From: Kordiimonadaceae bacterium | GTDB lineage: Bacteria > Pseudomonadota > Alphaproteobacteria > Sphingomonadales > Kordiimonadaceae | Length of the DNA stretch: 11,029 nucleotides | Assembly: GCA_014238195.1 (NCBI GenBank) | Contig: JABABO010000075.1 | Coordinates: 1 to 11,029, forward strand | Direction: 5' to 3' | Part shown: positions 1-6,809 of the stretch, piece after piece | How positions within the stretch are numbered: position 1 is the first letter of the stretch | How the letters are laid out: every line of letters begins with the position of its first letter | The notes under the pieces: model-generated | The model's input: the letters and a program-made list of their open reading frames with translations, nothing else | What the model was told of the DNA's origin: nothing | Databases searched by the model: none | Made by a program: the position numbers and the translations under genes

Positions 1-946
1 CCAGCATACTAACCCCCAGCCAAAACGCCAAAGACCAAGGTACAGACTTTTCAAGCCCTTTCAAAGCACCATCAAACGGTCTCGCTGTCTGCTTTTTGAT
101 GGTAAGCTGCCCGAATACCGCGCTTAAAATCACAACAAGACACAGTAAAGGCGCAATCAACCGCCCAACAACATACAACATATCCATCATATAAGTGTCA
201 CTGTGGCCTGGCATGATGGATATTGTACCTGGTGTATGTTGCAAATAGTGCGATGCAATCAAAGCTGCGACGAACAAAATGCCAAAGACTGTCCCTAAGC
301 GGTGCGCTTTGAGCGTGGGCTGAGGCGGTTCCGGGTTATGATCTTCTAAGGGATGGAGTAATACATGAAGCAAAGACCCACAGGCAAAAGCCTGCCAATA
401 CCCTATGAGGGGCATTTGATACCAATCCCCCGCTAATGTTGTGATAAAATAGCCGATAACAGTCATGACCCCAAGGGCAGCGAGCACAAGCATACCACTC
501 GGGGCGCTTAACACAGGGCGTAGCAACCACCAAACAGCCAGTGCGGTTCCAAGGCGGTGCAGCAGGATGCCCGTGGTGATAAACTCACCGTTTTGATGGG
601 TATGGGCAAACGCTAATATTGCCCCATCACTGCCCGCATGCAGAATAAGCGCAAGGCAAGCGACAAGCATCACAATGCGGTGGGTCATTTCTTCAGATCT
701 GTGGAACACAAGCTCAGCAAGCCACGGTAAGGCAAACCCAAGTACCCCAAGTAAAACGCCCCAAACACCTGCATGGGCAATCGCTTCTGGCAGTAAAGTT
801 AACATCACAAGGCCAAGCACTGTCACCAGTACAAATCCATCCAGCATAGATTTCAGATTTGGCCGCGCACCAACAACCCGCGCCAGCAGGGGTGCCGCAA
901 GAAGCAGCAACACGGATAAAATTAAAGCGATGTCCAAGCGAATCAA
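1..946 (-). CDS. ZIP-like multi-pass membrane protein, partial (C-terminus outside the window)
   Basis: An open frame runs on the minus strand from the stop at 1009-1007 to the window edge, giving 315 codons from the chosen start. No in-frame ATG exists near the N-terminus, so I chose TTG at 946 (protein begins MIRLDIALIL), which puts a charged residue before the first hydrophobic helix; TTG at 937 is the alternative. About nine hydrophobic segments are visible. Several resemble ZIP metal transporters: a LLPEA motif near residue 51-55, a helix with H103-AGSDG like the HN..DG motif of ZIP TM4, a following helix starting at H130, and a glycine-containing helix with H194 and H198 near 185-200. 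A further hydrophobic region (252-280) begins a second part that I cannot identify. Divalent metal transport is an inference; the typical TM5 HE..HE motif is not intact. A Zur-like palindrome lies about 50 bp upstream. Confidence 0.55.
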   Translation of the reverse strand, partial: MIRLDIALILSVLLLLAAPLLARVVGARPNLKSMLDGFVLVTVLGLVMLTLLPEAIAHAGVWGVLLGVLGFALPWLAELVFHRSEEMTHRIVMLVACLALILHAGSDGAILAFAHTHQNGEFITTGILLHRLGTALAVWWLLRPVLSAPSGMLVLAALGVMTVIGYFITTLAGDWYQMPLIGYWQAFACGSLLHVLLHPLEDHNPEPPQPTLKAHRLGTVFGILFVAALIASHYLQHTPGTISIMPGHSDTYMMDMLYVVGRLIAPLLCLVVILSAVFGQLTIKKQTARPFDGALKGLEKSVPWSLAFWLGVSML

Positions 947-997
947 TCCATTTCTTTGGTGGCGGCAAGCGACTGCGCGTCTGTTAGATACTGTTTG

Positions 998-1010
998 GTT
1001 ATAATATTAC
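998..1010. promoter_or_regulatory. Zur-box-like palindrome upstream of the ZIP-like gene
   Basis: GTTATAATATTAC is a 13-bp palindrome with one mismatched pair and differs at one position from the core GTTATAATATAAC of known proteobacterial Zur operators. It lies about 50 bp upstream of the TTG start at 946 and overlaps a second small palindrome, ATTAC-A-GTAAT (1006-1016). Zinc-dependent repression is inference only; AT-rich palindromes also arise by chance. Confidence 0.3.
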
Positions 1011-1123
1011 AGTAATGAAAGCCAGACAAACTTTATTTCATCATCAAGATTTTATACAGTATCATTGAAAAGAATTTAAAGAGTACAAGAGGTTTCATCA
1101 ACATTGCAAGGAACAAAATAGGC

Positions 1124-2113
1124 TTACAGATAACCACCAACACTGGTAAACGGCGTACAGCCCGTCCCTAATTTAAAACGGGTAATACCAGCCAATTCTG
1201 CGGTGTTTATTCCCCCCATATCCAAATAAAACACGCCCTGTTTTTTAAGGGCACAGATGCCTTGCCACATCACAAGGTTTTGAATATTTTGCTTGCGAGC
1301 CTGTTCCCCAGCCCAACCAATATGATATGTAGCGCTTTGTCCATGGACAAGAAACAAAGCCCCCGCAATCGGTTGTCGTTCTTGCATGACCGTCACACTC
1401 ACGATTGGCTGCTTTTGCTGTACAGTCTGTGTGGTCTTTACAGTCTGGGCGGACTGGGCGGTCTGGGCGGCTTTCGCATATTCACCGATCAGTTCTGTTG
1501 GCAAGGCCTTATAACCTTTTGCCGTTTGTTGCTGTTCTTCCTTTTCTATGAGCCAAGTATAGTGATGAGTTTTATGCCCACCAATATTGACCGTCAGGCC
1601 TTGGGCTTTTTCTGCTTTGATAAGTTGGTTGCGCCATTTCCCTAGCAAATTTCTTCTCAATTCCGCAATATCGGGCCTTAAATCAAGCCAAGCTGTAGAA
1701 AAACCCGTCAGTACGCGCCGCATCCCAAGTCCCCGCATAAACAGTTGGTTTTCAGGTGTATCGCTTAAATTTAACTCGGTGATTAAAAATTGCCATTGCC
1801 ATTTTTTATATGTTGCAGCCAGTGCACTTAAAGCCTGCTGTTTTTGAATATCACTACAGGCTTTTATCCATAAAGGACCCCGATAAAGCGTTGCTATTTT
1901 CACCAACCCCAAGAAGGTTGTTTCCATGACTAAAGCGATTCCAATATTTTCTTGCCCATCTTGAAAAGATATTTGATGAACATCTGCGCCGCAAGCCTGC
2001 ATGGCATGACCGTAAGCATGATATTGCTGCAGTGGCAAGAAGGGCTGCTCAAAGTAAGCCTGTTGCCACTGATGGGCCTTAATCGAGGTTTTATCAATGT
2101 TTATGGCTTTCAT
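1124..2113 (-). CDS. FemAB/BioF2-like GNAT-fold acyl- or aminoacyltransferase
   Basis: A cytoplasmic protein of about 330 residues, in the usual FemAB range. The middle (about 153-175, LRRNLLGKWRNQLIKAEKAQ) matches the Lys/Arg-rich LR..L..K.R..I.KAEK.G signature of FemAB proteins. The C-terminus (YLDMGG near 297-302, then GITRFKLGTG and a closing GGY) matches the D-GG...G..RFK..G pattern that ends the second GNAT domain. Family members transfer amino acids from aminoacyl-tRNA to peptidoglycan precursors or acylate other substrates; the substrate here is unknown. Two ATGs lie in tandem at 2116 and 2113. GAGGG is five bases before the second, so I favour 2113. Between the conserved blocks, residues 215-233 form a three-residue repeat (AKAAQTAQSAQTVKTTQTV) encoded by 9-bp DNA repeats, probably a surface-loop expansion. 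The divergent small ORF starts only about 25 bp away. Confidence 0.75.
   Translation of the reverse strand: MKAINIDKTSIKAHQWQQAYFEQPFLPLQQYHAYGHAMQACGADVHQISFQDGQENIGIALVMETTFLGLVKIATLYRGPLWIKACSDIQKQQALSALAATYKKWQWQFLITELNLSDTPENQLFMRGLGMRRVLTGFSTAWLDLRPDIAELRRNLLGKWRNQLIKAEKAQGLTVNIGGHKTHHYTWLIEKEEQQQTAKGYKALPTELIGEYAKAAQTAQSAQTVKTTQTVQQKQPIVSVTVMQERQPIAGALFLVHGQSATYHIGWAGEQARKQNIQNLVMWQGICALKKQGVFYLDMGGINTAELAGITRFKLGTGCTPFTSVGGYL
1421..1474. repeat. Degenerate 9-bp tandem repeat inside the FemAB-like gene
   Basis: Six consecutive 9-base units can be read on the plus strand: tacagtctg, tgtggtctt, tacagtctg, ggcggactg, ggcggtctg, ggcggcttt. Nine bases keep the reading frame, so copy-number change would add or remove three residues (Q-T-A/V-like) without disrupting the protein. 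The units are diverged, so this is an old or slowly changing tract. Confidence 0.8.
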
Positions 2114-2139
2114 CACACCCTCATGTTAGGCTGTTTGTC

Positions 2140-2340
2140 ATGATAGTAAAACGCCAAAAATTAAAAACTGTTATGGGTCATAAACTTGCACCACAACGCC
2201 TAACCGCTTGGGCCTATAGTCTGGGATTTTTGTACGTAGGTATACCTTTTTTGGGGGGATTAGCCTTATTGGATATTTTACTCACTTTAATAGCACGGTA
2301 TGGCTTTAATACCTGCTATGGCCTTCTGTGTTATTTGTAA
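2140..2340 (+). CDS. Small membrane protein, 66 residues, unknown function
   Basis: Not a family I can name. The ORF encodes a basic N-terminus (MIVKRQKLK), a hydrophobic stretch from about residue 24 to 52 (AWAYSLGFLYVGIPFLGGLA onward) and an aromatic and cysteine-containing tail (RYGFNTCYGLLCYL). The composition looks like a real one- or two-helix inner-membrane protein rather than a shadow frame, and the opposite strand has no competing gene. A weak AGG lies about nine bases before the ATG; an in-frame ATG at 2173 is an alternative start. It is divergent from the FemAB-like gene with about 25 bp between starts, so its promoter would have to lie inside that gene's 5' end. That lowers confidence in independent expression. 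Confidence 0.5.
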   Translation: MIVKRQKLKTVMGHKLAPQRLTAWAYSLGFLYVGIPFLGGLALLDILLTLIARYGFNTCYGLLCYL

Positions 2341-2380
2341 TATAGGCAGTGTGTTAACAAGCCGCAGCTGTGTGAATCGC

Positions 2381-2488
2381 TATAGCCAAATGCAGTGAAT
2401 ATTGATCACCACATTTGGCTATAAGTGTTTATGTGTCGGTTCGACTTATCAATAAATAATTAGATCATTATTCATTGGACTCGCTCTA
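2381..2488 (-). repeat. Composite double-palindrome repeat, copy 1 (after the FKBP gene)
   Basis: Two adjacent palindromes. The first has arms TATAGCCAAATG (2381-2392) and CATTTGGCTATA (2412-2423), a perfect 12-bp stem, with an inner GTGA/TCAC stem (2395-2398 and 2406-2409). The second, at 2437-2486, is the block CGGTTCGACTTATC...CGCTC with a near-perfect inner stem CAATAAATAAT/ATTATTCATTG (2450-2460 and 2467-2477). Read on the minus strand, the unit aligns along its whole length with the copy at 3534-3639, at about 80-85 % identity by eye with a two-base gap between the palindromes. It ends 16 bases from the FKBP stop codon. It may fold at the 3' end of that mRNA, but there is no T-run typical of an intrinsic terminator. 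Confidence 0.85.
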
Positions 2489-2504
2489 ACACACGTGATT
2501 GCGT

Positions 2505-3509
2505 TTAGTTTACTTTGACCAATTCTACATCAAAAACCAATGTAGCATACGGGGGAATACTGCGACCACTGCCACGTTCGCCGTAAGCTATATCATAAGG
2601 AATTGTGAGTTCCCATTTATCACCCTCTTGCATTAATTGCAGAGCTTCCGTCCATCCTGGGATGACGCCATTGACGGGGAATGAAGCAGGCTCGCCGCGC
2701 TTATAGCTGCTGTCAAATTCAGTGCCATCAATGAGCCGCCCTGCATAATGGACTGTCACTGTTGATGTGTCTGAAGGTGTAGCACCGCCGCCGCTTTCGA
2801 TGATTTTATACTGTAAGCCGCTGGCGGTAGTTGTCACAGTGCTACGTGCGCCATTTGTTTGCAGGTAAGCCTCTTGTGGTGCTTTCATTTCTGCGATCAT
2901 GCGGTCTTGCTCGGCCTGTAATTCTTGCTCTGACATAATCTGAATAAGCTCTACATCGAAAACCAATGTACTGTCTGCGGGAATGGGCCCACGATCAGTT
3001 TCGCCGTATGCGAGTTCAGCTGGAATAGCAAGTTGCCATTTCGCGCCTTCTTTCATCGATGTCAAAGCCTCAACCCACCCTGGAATTAAACGTCCTGCTG
3101 GGAAAATGGCTGGCTCACCGCGTTTAAAGCTACTGTCAAATTCAGTACCATCAATCAAGCGGCCTGCATAATGAACTTTCACCATATCCTCGGCAGTTGG
3201 TACGTCGCCAGTGCCTTCTGTTTCGACCTTATACTGCAATCCAGATGCCGTTACAGCCCAGCCATCTACGACTGCGTTTGTTTTTAGGTAAGCAATATTT
3301 TCTATAGCGTATTCGCTCATGGTTTTTCCCATATCTTGTGTGTTCACGGTCGGTGCTTCTGTCAACACCTCACCCGTTTGCTGATCAGTTTTGGTTTTAT
3401 TTTCACTCGTATCACCACATGCGGTTATGCCCAATGTTAAAAGTATCATCGCACCTTTTGTGATCCATTTAGTCCTGTGACTAAGGTGATTATTCAATAT
3501 TAAACGCAT
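2505..3509 (-). CDS. Lipoprotein with two tandem FKBP-type peptidyl-prolyl isomerase domains
   Basis: A 334-residue envelope protein. The N-terminus has a basic region (HRTKWITKG), a short hydrophobic core and a lipobox I-T-A-C with Cys31, so it should be lipidated and face the periplasm. A linker and short helix (about 65-80) precede FKBP domain 1 (about 89-192). Domain 2 follows at about 230-334. Each domain starts with SGLQYK and carries HYAGRLIDGTEFDSS, a PGW motif and AYGE, so the usual FKBP aromatic pocket (Tyr, Phe-Asp, Trp, Tyr, Phe) is present in both: F124, D125, W145, Y168 and F264, D265, W286, Y309. The repeated unit includes the preceding YLxTN segment, indicating internal duplication. 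FKBPs isomerise Xaa-Pro bonds and act as periplasmic folding helpers; most bacterial ones have one domain. The gene is bracketed by inverted copies of a composite repeat. Confidence 0.9.
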   Translation of the reverse strand: MRLILNNHLSHRTKWITKGAMILLTLGITACGDTSENKTKTDQQTGEVLTEAPTVNTQDMGKTMSEYAIENIAYLKTNAVVDGWAVTASGLQYKVETEGTGDVPTAEDMVKVHYAGRLIDGTEFDSSFKRGEPAIFPAGRLIPGWVEALTSMKEGAKWQLAIPAELAYGETDRGPIPADSTLVFDVELIQIMSEQELQAEQDRMIAEMKAPQEAYLQTNGARSTVTTTASGLQYKIIESGGGATPSDTSTVTVHYAGRLIDGTEFDSSYKRGEPASFPVNGVIPGWTEALQLMQEGDKWELTIPYDIAYGERGSGRSIPPYATLVFDVELVKVN

Positions 3510-3533
3510 GTATTTGTCTTTCTTATCGTATGT

Positions 3534-3639
3534 TATAGCGAGACCAATGATTAATAAGCTTATTATTCATTGATAAGTCGAACCGCAATAAATATTTATA
3601 GCCAAATAAGGTGATCAAAAATCACGGCATTTGGCTATA
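3534..3639 (+). repeat. Composite double-palindrome repeat, copy 2 (before the FKBP gene)
   Basis: The first palindrome (3538-3585) begins GCGAGACCAATGA and ends GATAAGTCGAACCG. Its core CAATGA-t-TAATAA-GC-TTATTA-t-TCATTG (3545-3572) is self-complementary except for one T/T pair. The second palindrome has arms TATAGCCAAAT (3597-3607) and ATTTGGCTATA (3629-3639) with an inner stem GTGAT/ATCAC (3611-3615 and 3621-3625). Its outer end starts TATAGC and closes GCTATA, like short terminal inverted repeats. It lies 24 bases upstream of the FKBP start codon, so the promoter of that gene probably overlaps it; TATAAC on the minus strand at its edge could be a -10 element. Confidence 0.85.
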
Positions 3640-3759
3640 ATGCCCCCACGGATAAACACCCTTAGAAGCCGCTAGCTTGCGGGACACTAACCAATTGCTT
3701 GCTGCCCGACAAGTCATCAGCGACGTTAATTCTCAGAAAATCTAAAATTATGCGACCAA

Positions 3760-3788
3760 TTGAGCAATATTTATGGTATTCGTATAGG
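3760..3788 (+). promoter_or_regulatory. Candidate sigma-70 promoter for the Hpt gene
   Basis: TTGAGC (3760-3765) and TATAGG (3783-3788) are separated by 17 bases and lie about 60 bases upstream of the Hpt start codon. Both hexamers match consensus at four of six positions. The rest of the 211-bp gap between the repeat and the gene shows nothing else convincing. Confidence 0.35.
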
Positions 3789-3850
3789 CCAATGACTTAA
3801 TAGCGAAAATGTAAGCCCAAATATAGCGCTTAGATGCTAAGAGTAAAAGT

Positions 3851-4225
3851 ATGGAATTTCACAGTACAGCAATGCTTGAGCAAATCCCAATCTATAATCA
3901 GGCAAGCTATCTCGCGCTATATAACGATGTGGGTGCAGATACATTTGTCATTTTACTTGCCAGTTTGTGCGATGAAATTGAAATGACATCGGCGGCAATC
4001 CTACAAGCCGTCGAGGGTAAGAACTGGGAAATTATCGACAATCAAGCCCACACCCTAAAAAGCACCGCCCGTACTTTTGGTGCTGACAGGTTAGGCGAGG
4101 CCTGCTCAGTCCTTGAGGAACTGGCAAAATCGAAGCCCGCAAGAACGCCGCACAAGGATGATATTGCAGCACTTTTGACGATTGCCAAGGAAACACACAT
4201 AGTTTTTAGCGCTCTAAAAGGCTAA
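3851..4225 (+). CDS. Histidine phosphotransfer (Hpt) domain protein
   Basis: A 124-residue protein made almost entirely of one Hpt domain, about the normal length for a free-standing phosphotransfer protein. The active-site helix reads AHTLKSTARTFGADRLGEAC with His67 as the expected phosphorylated residue. This corresponds to the family pattern AHxLKGxSxxxGA, except that the small residue after LK is Ser71 rather than Gly. Such proteins pass phosphate between response-regulator receiver domains in the cytoplasm. No hybrid kinase or response regulator is adjacent, so its partners lie elsewhere; the histidine kinase at 8033 lacks a receiver domain and is not an obvious donor. A TAAGAG sequence seven bases before the ATG can serve as ribosome binding site. 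The gene converges on engB with about ten bases between the stop codons. Confidence 0.88.
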   Translation: MEFHSTAMLEQIPIYNQASYLALYNDVGADTFVILLASLCDEIEMTSAAILQAVEGKNWEIIDNQAHTLKSTARTFGADRLGEACSVLEELAKSKPARTPHKDDIAALLTIAKETHIVFSALKG

Positions 4226-4237
4226 AATCAAAGCCTT
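4218..4237. terminator. Weak shared hairpin between the Hpt gene and engB
   Basis: AAGGCT (4218-4223) and AGCCTT (4232-4237) form a 6-bp stem with an 8-base loop covering both convergent stop codons. There is no long T-run on either side, so a role in bidirectional termination is only possible. Confidence 0.25.
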
Positions 4238-4889
4238 AAGCCGATAAGCGGCTGATTTCTGCGCGCAGCTCAGCCAGACCATAGCCTTTTTCACTGCTCG
4301 TTGCCAATACAACAGGGTGACAAGCAATAAATTTTTTGCAGGCCAGTAAGGTTTTTTGTAAAATTTTATCTCGGTCAGCAATTTTAAGCTTATCAAGCTT
4401 GGTTAAGACTATCTGATAATTTACTGCCGCTTCGTCTAGCATTGTCATGATTTCACAATCATTCGGCTTTAAACCGTGGCGACTATCAATCAACAACAAC
4501 ACCCGCCTAAGATTAGAGCGCCCTCTCAAGTATCGTTTCACGAGCTCAGTCCAGCGTTCCACCTTAGCGCGTTCGATTTTCGCATAGCCATAGCCTGGCA
4601 AATCCACCAAAAACATTGGATGACCAACGTCATCACCCATGGTGAAATAATTCAGTTCTTGTGTGCGTCCTGGCGTGTTCGATGTACGGGCCAATGATTT
4701 GCGACCCGTTAGTGCATTTATCAAACTAGATTTACCAACATTTGACCGTCCCGCAAAAGCCACTTCATTGCGTTCCACCGGTGGAAGTGTATCCAAAGAT
4801 ACTGCACCTTTGACAAAATCAATCGGCCCCGCAAACATCAATCTGCCAGTTTCTAATTCTTGCTGCGTATAGCTGATAGGGTCGCTCAT
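4236..4889 (-). CDS. engB: Ribosome biogenesis GTP-binding protein EngB/YihA/YsxC
   Basis: A 217-residue TRAFAC-class GTPase of normal length for EngB. All nucleotide-binding motifs are visible: G1 GRSNVGKS (47-54), the switch I segment NTPGRTQ (71-77) with its conserved Thr, G3 DLPGYG (96-101), G4 TKLD (163-166) and G5 TSS (197-199). The family assists late assembly of the large ribosomal subunit and is usually essential. The start ATG lies 18 bases after the yidC stop, fitting cotranscription as the last gene of the rpmH-rnpA-yidD-yidC-engB block. The ribosome binding site just before it is weak (GGCGGCACC), so translation may depend on coupling with yidC. Confidence 0.96.
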   Translation of the reverse strand: MSDPISYTQQELETGRLMFAGPIDFVKGAVSLDTLPPVERNEVAFAGRSNVGKSSLINALTGRKSLARTSNTPGRTQELNYFTMGDDVGHPMFLVDLPGYGYAKIERAKVERWTELVKRYLRGRSNLRRVLLLIDSRHGLKPNDCEIMTMLDEAAVNYQIVLTKLDKLKIADRDKILQKTLLACKKFIACHPVVLATSSEKGYGLAELRAEISRLSA

Positions 4890-4907
4890 GGTGCCGCCAA
4901 AACTTGT

Positions 4908-6668
4908 CTAGGTTTCTGCGGCACTGGAACGGCGAATAATATACCATTGTTGCAAAAACGACAATAAACTGTTCCATGTCCAGTATAGCACGAGCCCAGC
5001 CGAGAAACTTGCCATCACAAACGTAAAGATAATCGGCAGCATATTCATAATCTTTTGTTGCGCAGGTTCCATTGTTTGCGGGGTTAGCTTTTGCTGCACA
5101 TACATGGTAATGCCCATCAAAATTGGCAAAACACCCACTGCGATCAAGCTTGGCGGGTCCCAAGGGATCAATCCAAACAAATTAAGCGGGGTTAATGGGT
5201 CTGGTGCACTTAAGTCAGTAATCCAAGCAATGAAAGGCTGATGCCGCATTTCAATGGTCACATACAGCACTTTATAAAGCGCGAAAAAAACAGGAATTTG
5301 CAACAGCATGGGCAAACAGCCTGCGGCTGGATTTACCCCTTCTTTTTTATACAAAGCCATCATTTCCTGTTGCAATTTTGTGCGATCATCCTTGTAGCGT
5401 TCCTGCAATGATTTCATCTTAGGTGCGACATTTTTCATCTTTGCCATCGATACATAAGATTTATTAGCCAGAGGAAACAAAATAAGCTTCATCACAACAG
5501 TCAGCAACAAAATCGCTACGCCGAAATTTCCTGTTAGTTCGAAGAAATATTGCAAGCCTTTAAAGATAGGGCGAGTGAGCCAATAGAACCAACCCCAATC
5601 GATTGTACGGTCAAAGAGCGGAATACTGAGCTGTGCTTCATAATCATCAATCGCATTTACAATTTTGGCACCCGCATAAAAGTGGTTGTTGGTTGTCAGG
5701 CTTTCACCGATTGCTAGCGCTTGCCAATCCTGAATATAATCCACACGGTAGGAAACGCCGTTGCCACGATCTAAATGGGCAAAACGAGCACGGGCCTGCT
5801 TTTCAGACGAGTCTGGGATTAAAATGGTCATCCAAAATTTATCGGTTATGCCCATCCAGCCCCCTACATTGGTGTTTGATTCGAAATGGCCGTCATCTTC
5901 TAACTCGCTGTAGCTAAGTTCTACCAGCGTGCCATCAATCACACCGATGGGACCTTCATGCAGAATATACATACCTTCGGTATCTGGAGTGCCACCACGG
6001 CGAATCATCCCAAATGGGGCCAGGGCAATCACACCATCACTTGTGTTCAAGGCGCTTTGTTCAACGGTGAACATAAAGCGATCATCAACGCTTATTTTCA
6101 TCAAAAAGCGCACCCCTTGGCCGTTATCCCACGACAGGGTCACAGGGTTTTCAGGGGTAAGTGTATCATAATCAGCTTGCCAGATTGTTGTATCCGAGGG
6201 GGCATAACCAGCTGCTTGGTTTTGTGCCGCCCAGCCATAGCCAACATAATAGCTGTCTGATTGGTTTTTTGGCTTCAGCAAACGAACGTTTTCAGCGTTT
6301 TCTCTCAGTGTAACAAGATGATTGTTTAAAGTCAGTTGATCAAACAAAGCGCCCCTTAGGTTTATGGACCCTGTTAATTCACCTGTTTCGATTATAACCT
6401 GACCAACATCTGGCAGCGGCGCAAGCGTCGGGGCTAAAACATTTGCAGGTGATGAGAGGTCAGCAGAGGCATCATTAGGCGGGGTAATCGCATCCGGATC
6501 AGCAACACTATTTTGACTATTGTTTTGTTCTGACGGGTTTGCGAGCTGCTCTAATTCATATTGACGCTGCGCTTCTTCCATGCGGGGCTGAAGATAAAAC
6601 TGATCGTATCCAAACATAATCAAAAAAGATAAGCCTACAGCTAGGAAGATATTTTTATTGTCGCCCAT
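4908..6668 (-). CDS. yidC: Membrane protein insertase YidC
   Basis: A 586-residue inner-membrane insertase of Gram-negative type. It starts with an N-terminal helix (about 6-25), continues through a low-complexity N/Q/P/A-rich linker (about 40-85) and a large periplasmic beta-rich domain (about 88-345), and ends with the conserved five-helix core (about 358-580). In the core, NFGVAILLLTVVMKLILFPL (381-400) corresponds to the groove helix; Lys394 aligns with the functional Arg366 of E. coli YidC. The cytoplasmic coiled region KMKNVAPKMKSLQERYKDD, then QQEMMALYKKEGVNP and GCLPMLLQIPVFFALY, closely follows the family. YidC inserts small membrane proteins alone and works with SecYEG. AAAGG lies 10 bases before the ATG. 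Unlike the tight spacing elsewhere in the block, a 141-bp leader precedes it and contains alternative hairpins. Confidence 0.98.
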   Translation of the reverse strand: MGDNKNIFLAVGLSFLIMFGYDQFYLQPRMEEAQRQYELEQLANPSEQNNSQNSVADPDAITPPNDASADLSSPANVLAPTLAPLPDVGQVIIETGELTGSINLRGALFDQLTLNNHLVTLRENAENVRLLKPKNQSDSYYVGYGWAAQNQAAGYAPSDTTIWQADYDTLTPENPVTLSWDNGQGVRFLMKISVDDRFMFTVEQSALNTSDGVIALAPFGMIRRGGTPDTEGMYILHEGPIGVIDGTLVELSYSELEDDGHFESNTNVGGWMGITDKFWMTILIPDSSEKQARARFAHLDRGNGVSYRVDYIQDWQALAIGESLTTNNHFYAGAKIVNAIDDYEAQLSIPLFDRTIDWGWFYWLTRPIFKGLQYFFELTGNFGVAILLLTVVMKLILFPLANKSYVSMAKMKNVAPKMKSLQERYKDDRTKLQQEMMALYKKEGVNPAAGCLPMLLQIPVFFALYKVLYVTIEMRHQPFIAWITDLSAPDPLTPLNLFGLIPWDPPSLIAVGVLPILMGITMYVQQKLTPQTMEPAQQKIMNMLPIIFTFVMASFSAGLVLYWTWNSLLSFLQQWYIIRRSSAAET

Positions 6669-6688
6669 CGGTTAAAAACCTTTAAATT

Positions 6689-6738
6689 CCTTATACTTTC
6701 ATAAGGTGGCTTTAATGGTAAAAATAGCCACATGAAAG
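6689..6738 (-). promoter_or_regulatory. yidC leader with two mutually exclusive hairpins (attenuator-like)
   Basis: Read on the minus strand, CTTTCAT-GTGGCT (6738-6726) pairs with AGCCAC (6711-6706) and ATGAAAG (6702-6696), giving a 13-bp stem with a 3-base bulge and a 14-base loop. CCTTAT (6706-6701) can instead pair with ATAAGG (6694-6689) around a 6-base loop. The second hairpin uses most of the 3' arm of the first, so only one can form. The second ends just before the AAAGG ribosome binding site of yidC. A 16-codon ORF (6749-6699, MIRSFHVAIFTIKATL) runs through the first hairpin but has no clear ribosome binding site. Regulatory function is inferred from structure alone. Confidence 0.4.
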
Positions 6739-6809
6739 GATCGTATCATTAAAAAATAAGTCGTTATGCTTAGGTCGCTTTACGCTTTTTGTCTTGCGCT
6801 CAGTGTATC

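Noticed and set aside
714..968. ATG-initiated minus-strand ORF of 84 codons (and a plus-strand ORF at 675-1004)
   Set aside because: Both overlap the ZIP-like frame; their translations are Cys/Trp- or Ser/Thr-rich without a plausible fold, while the ZIP-like frame gives coherent membrane helices.
3669..3682. CCGC/GCGG hairpin before the Hpt gene
   Set aside because: Only a 4-bp stem, no T-run and no upstream gene on that strand to terminate.
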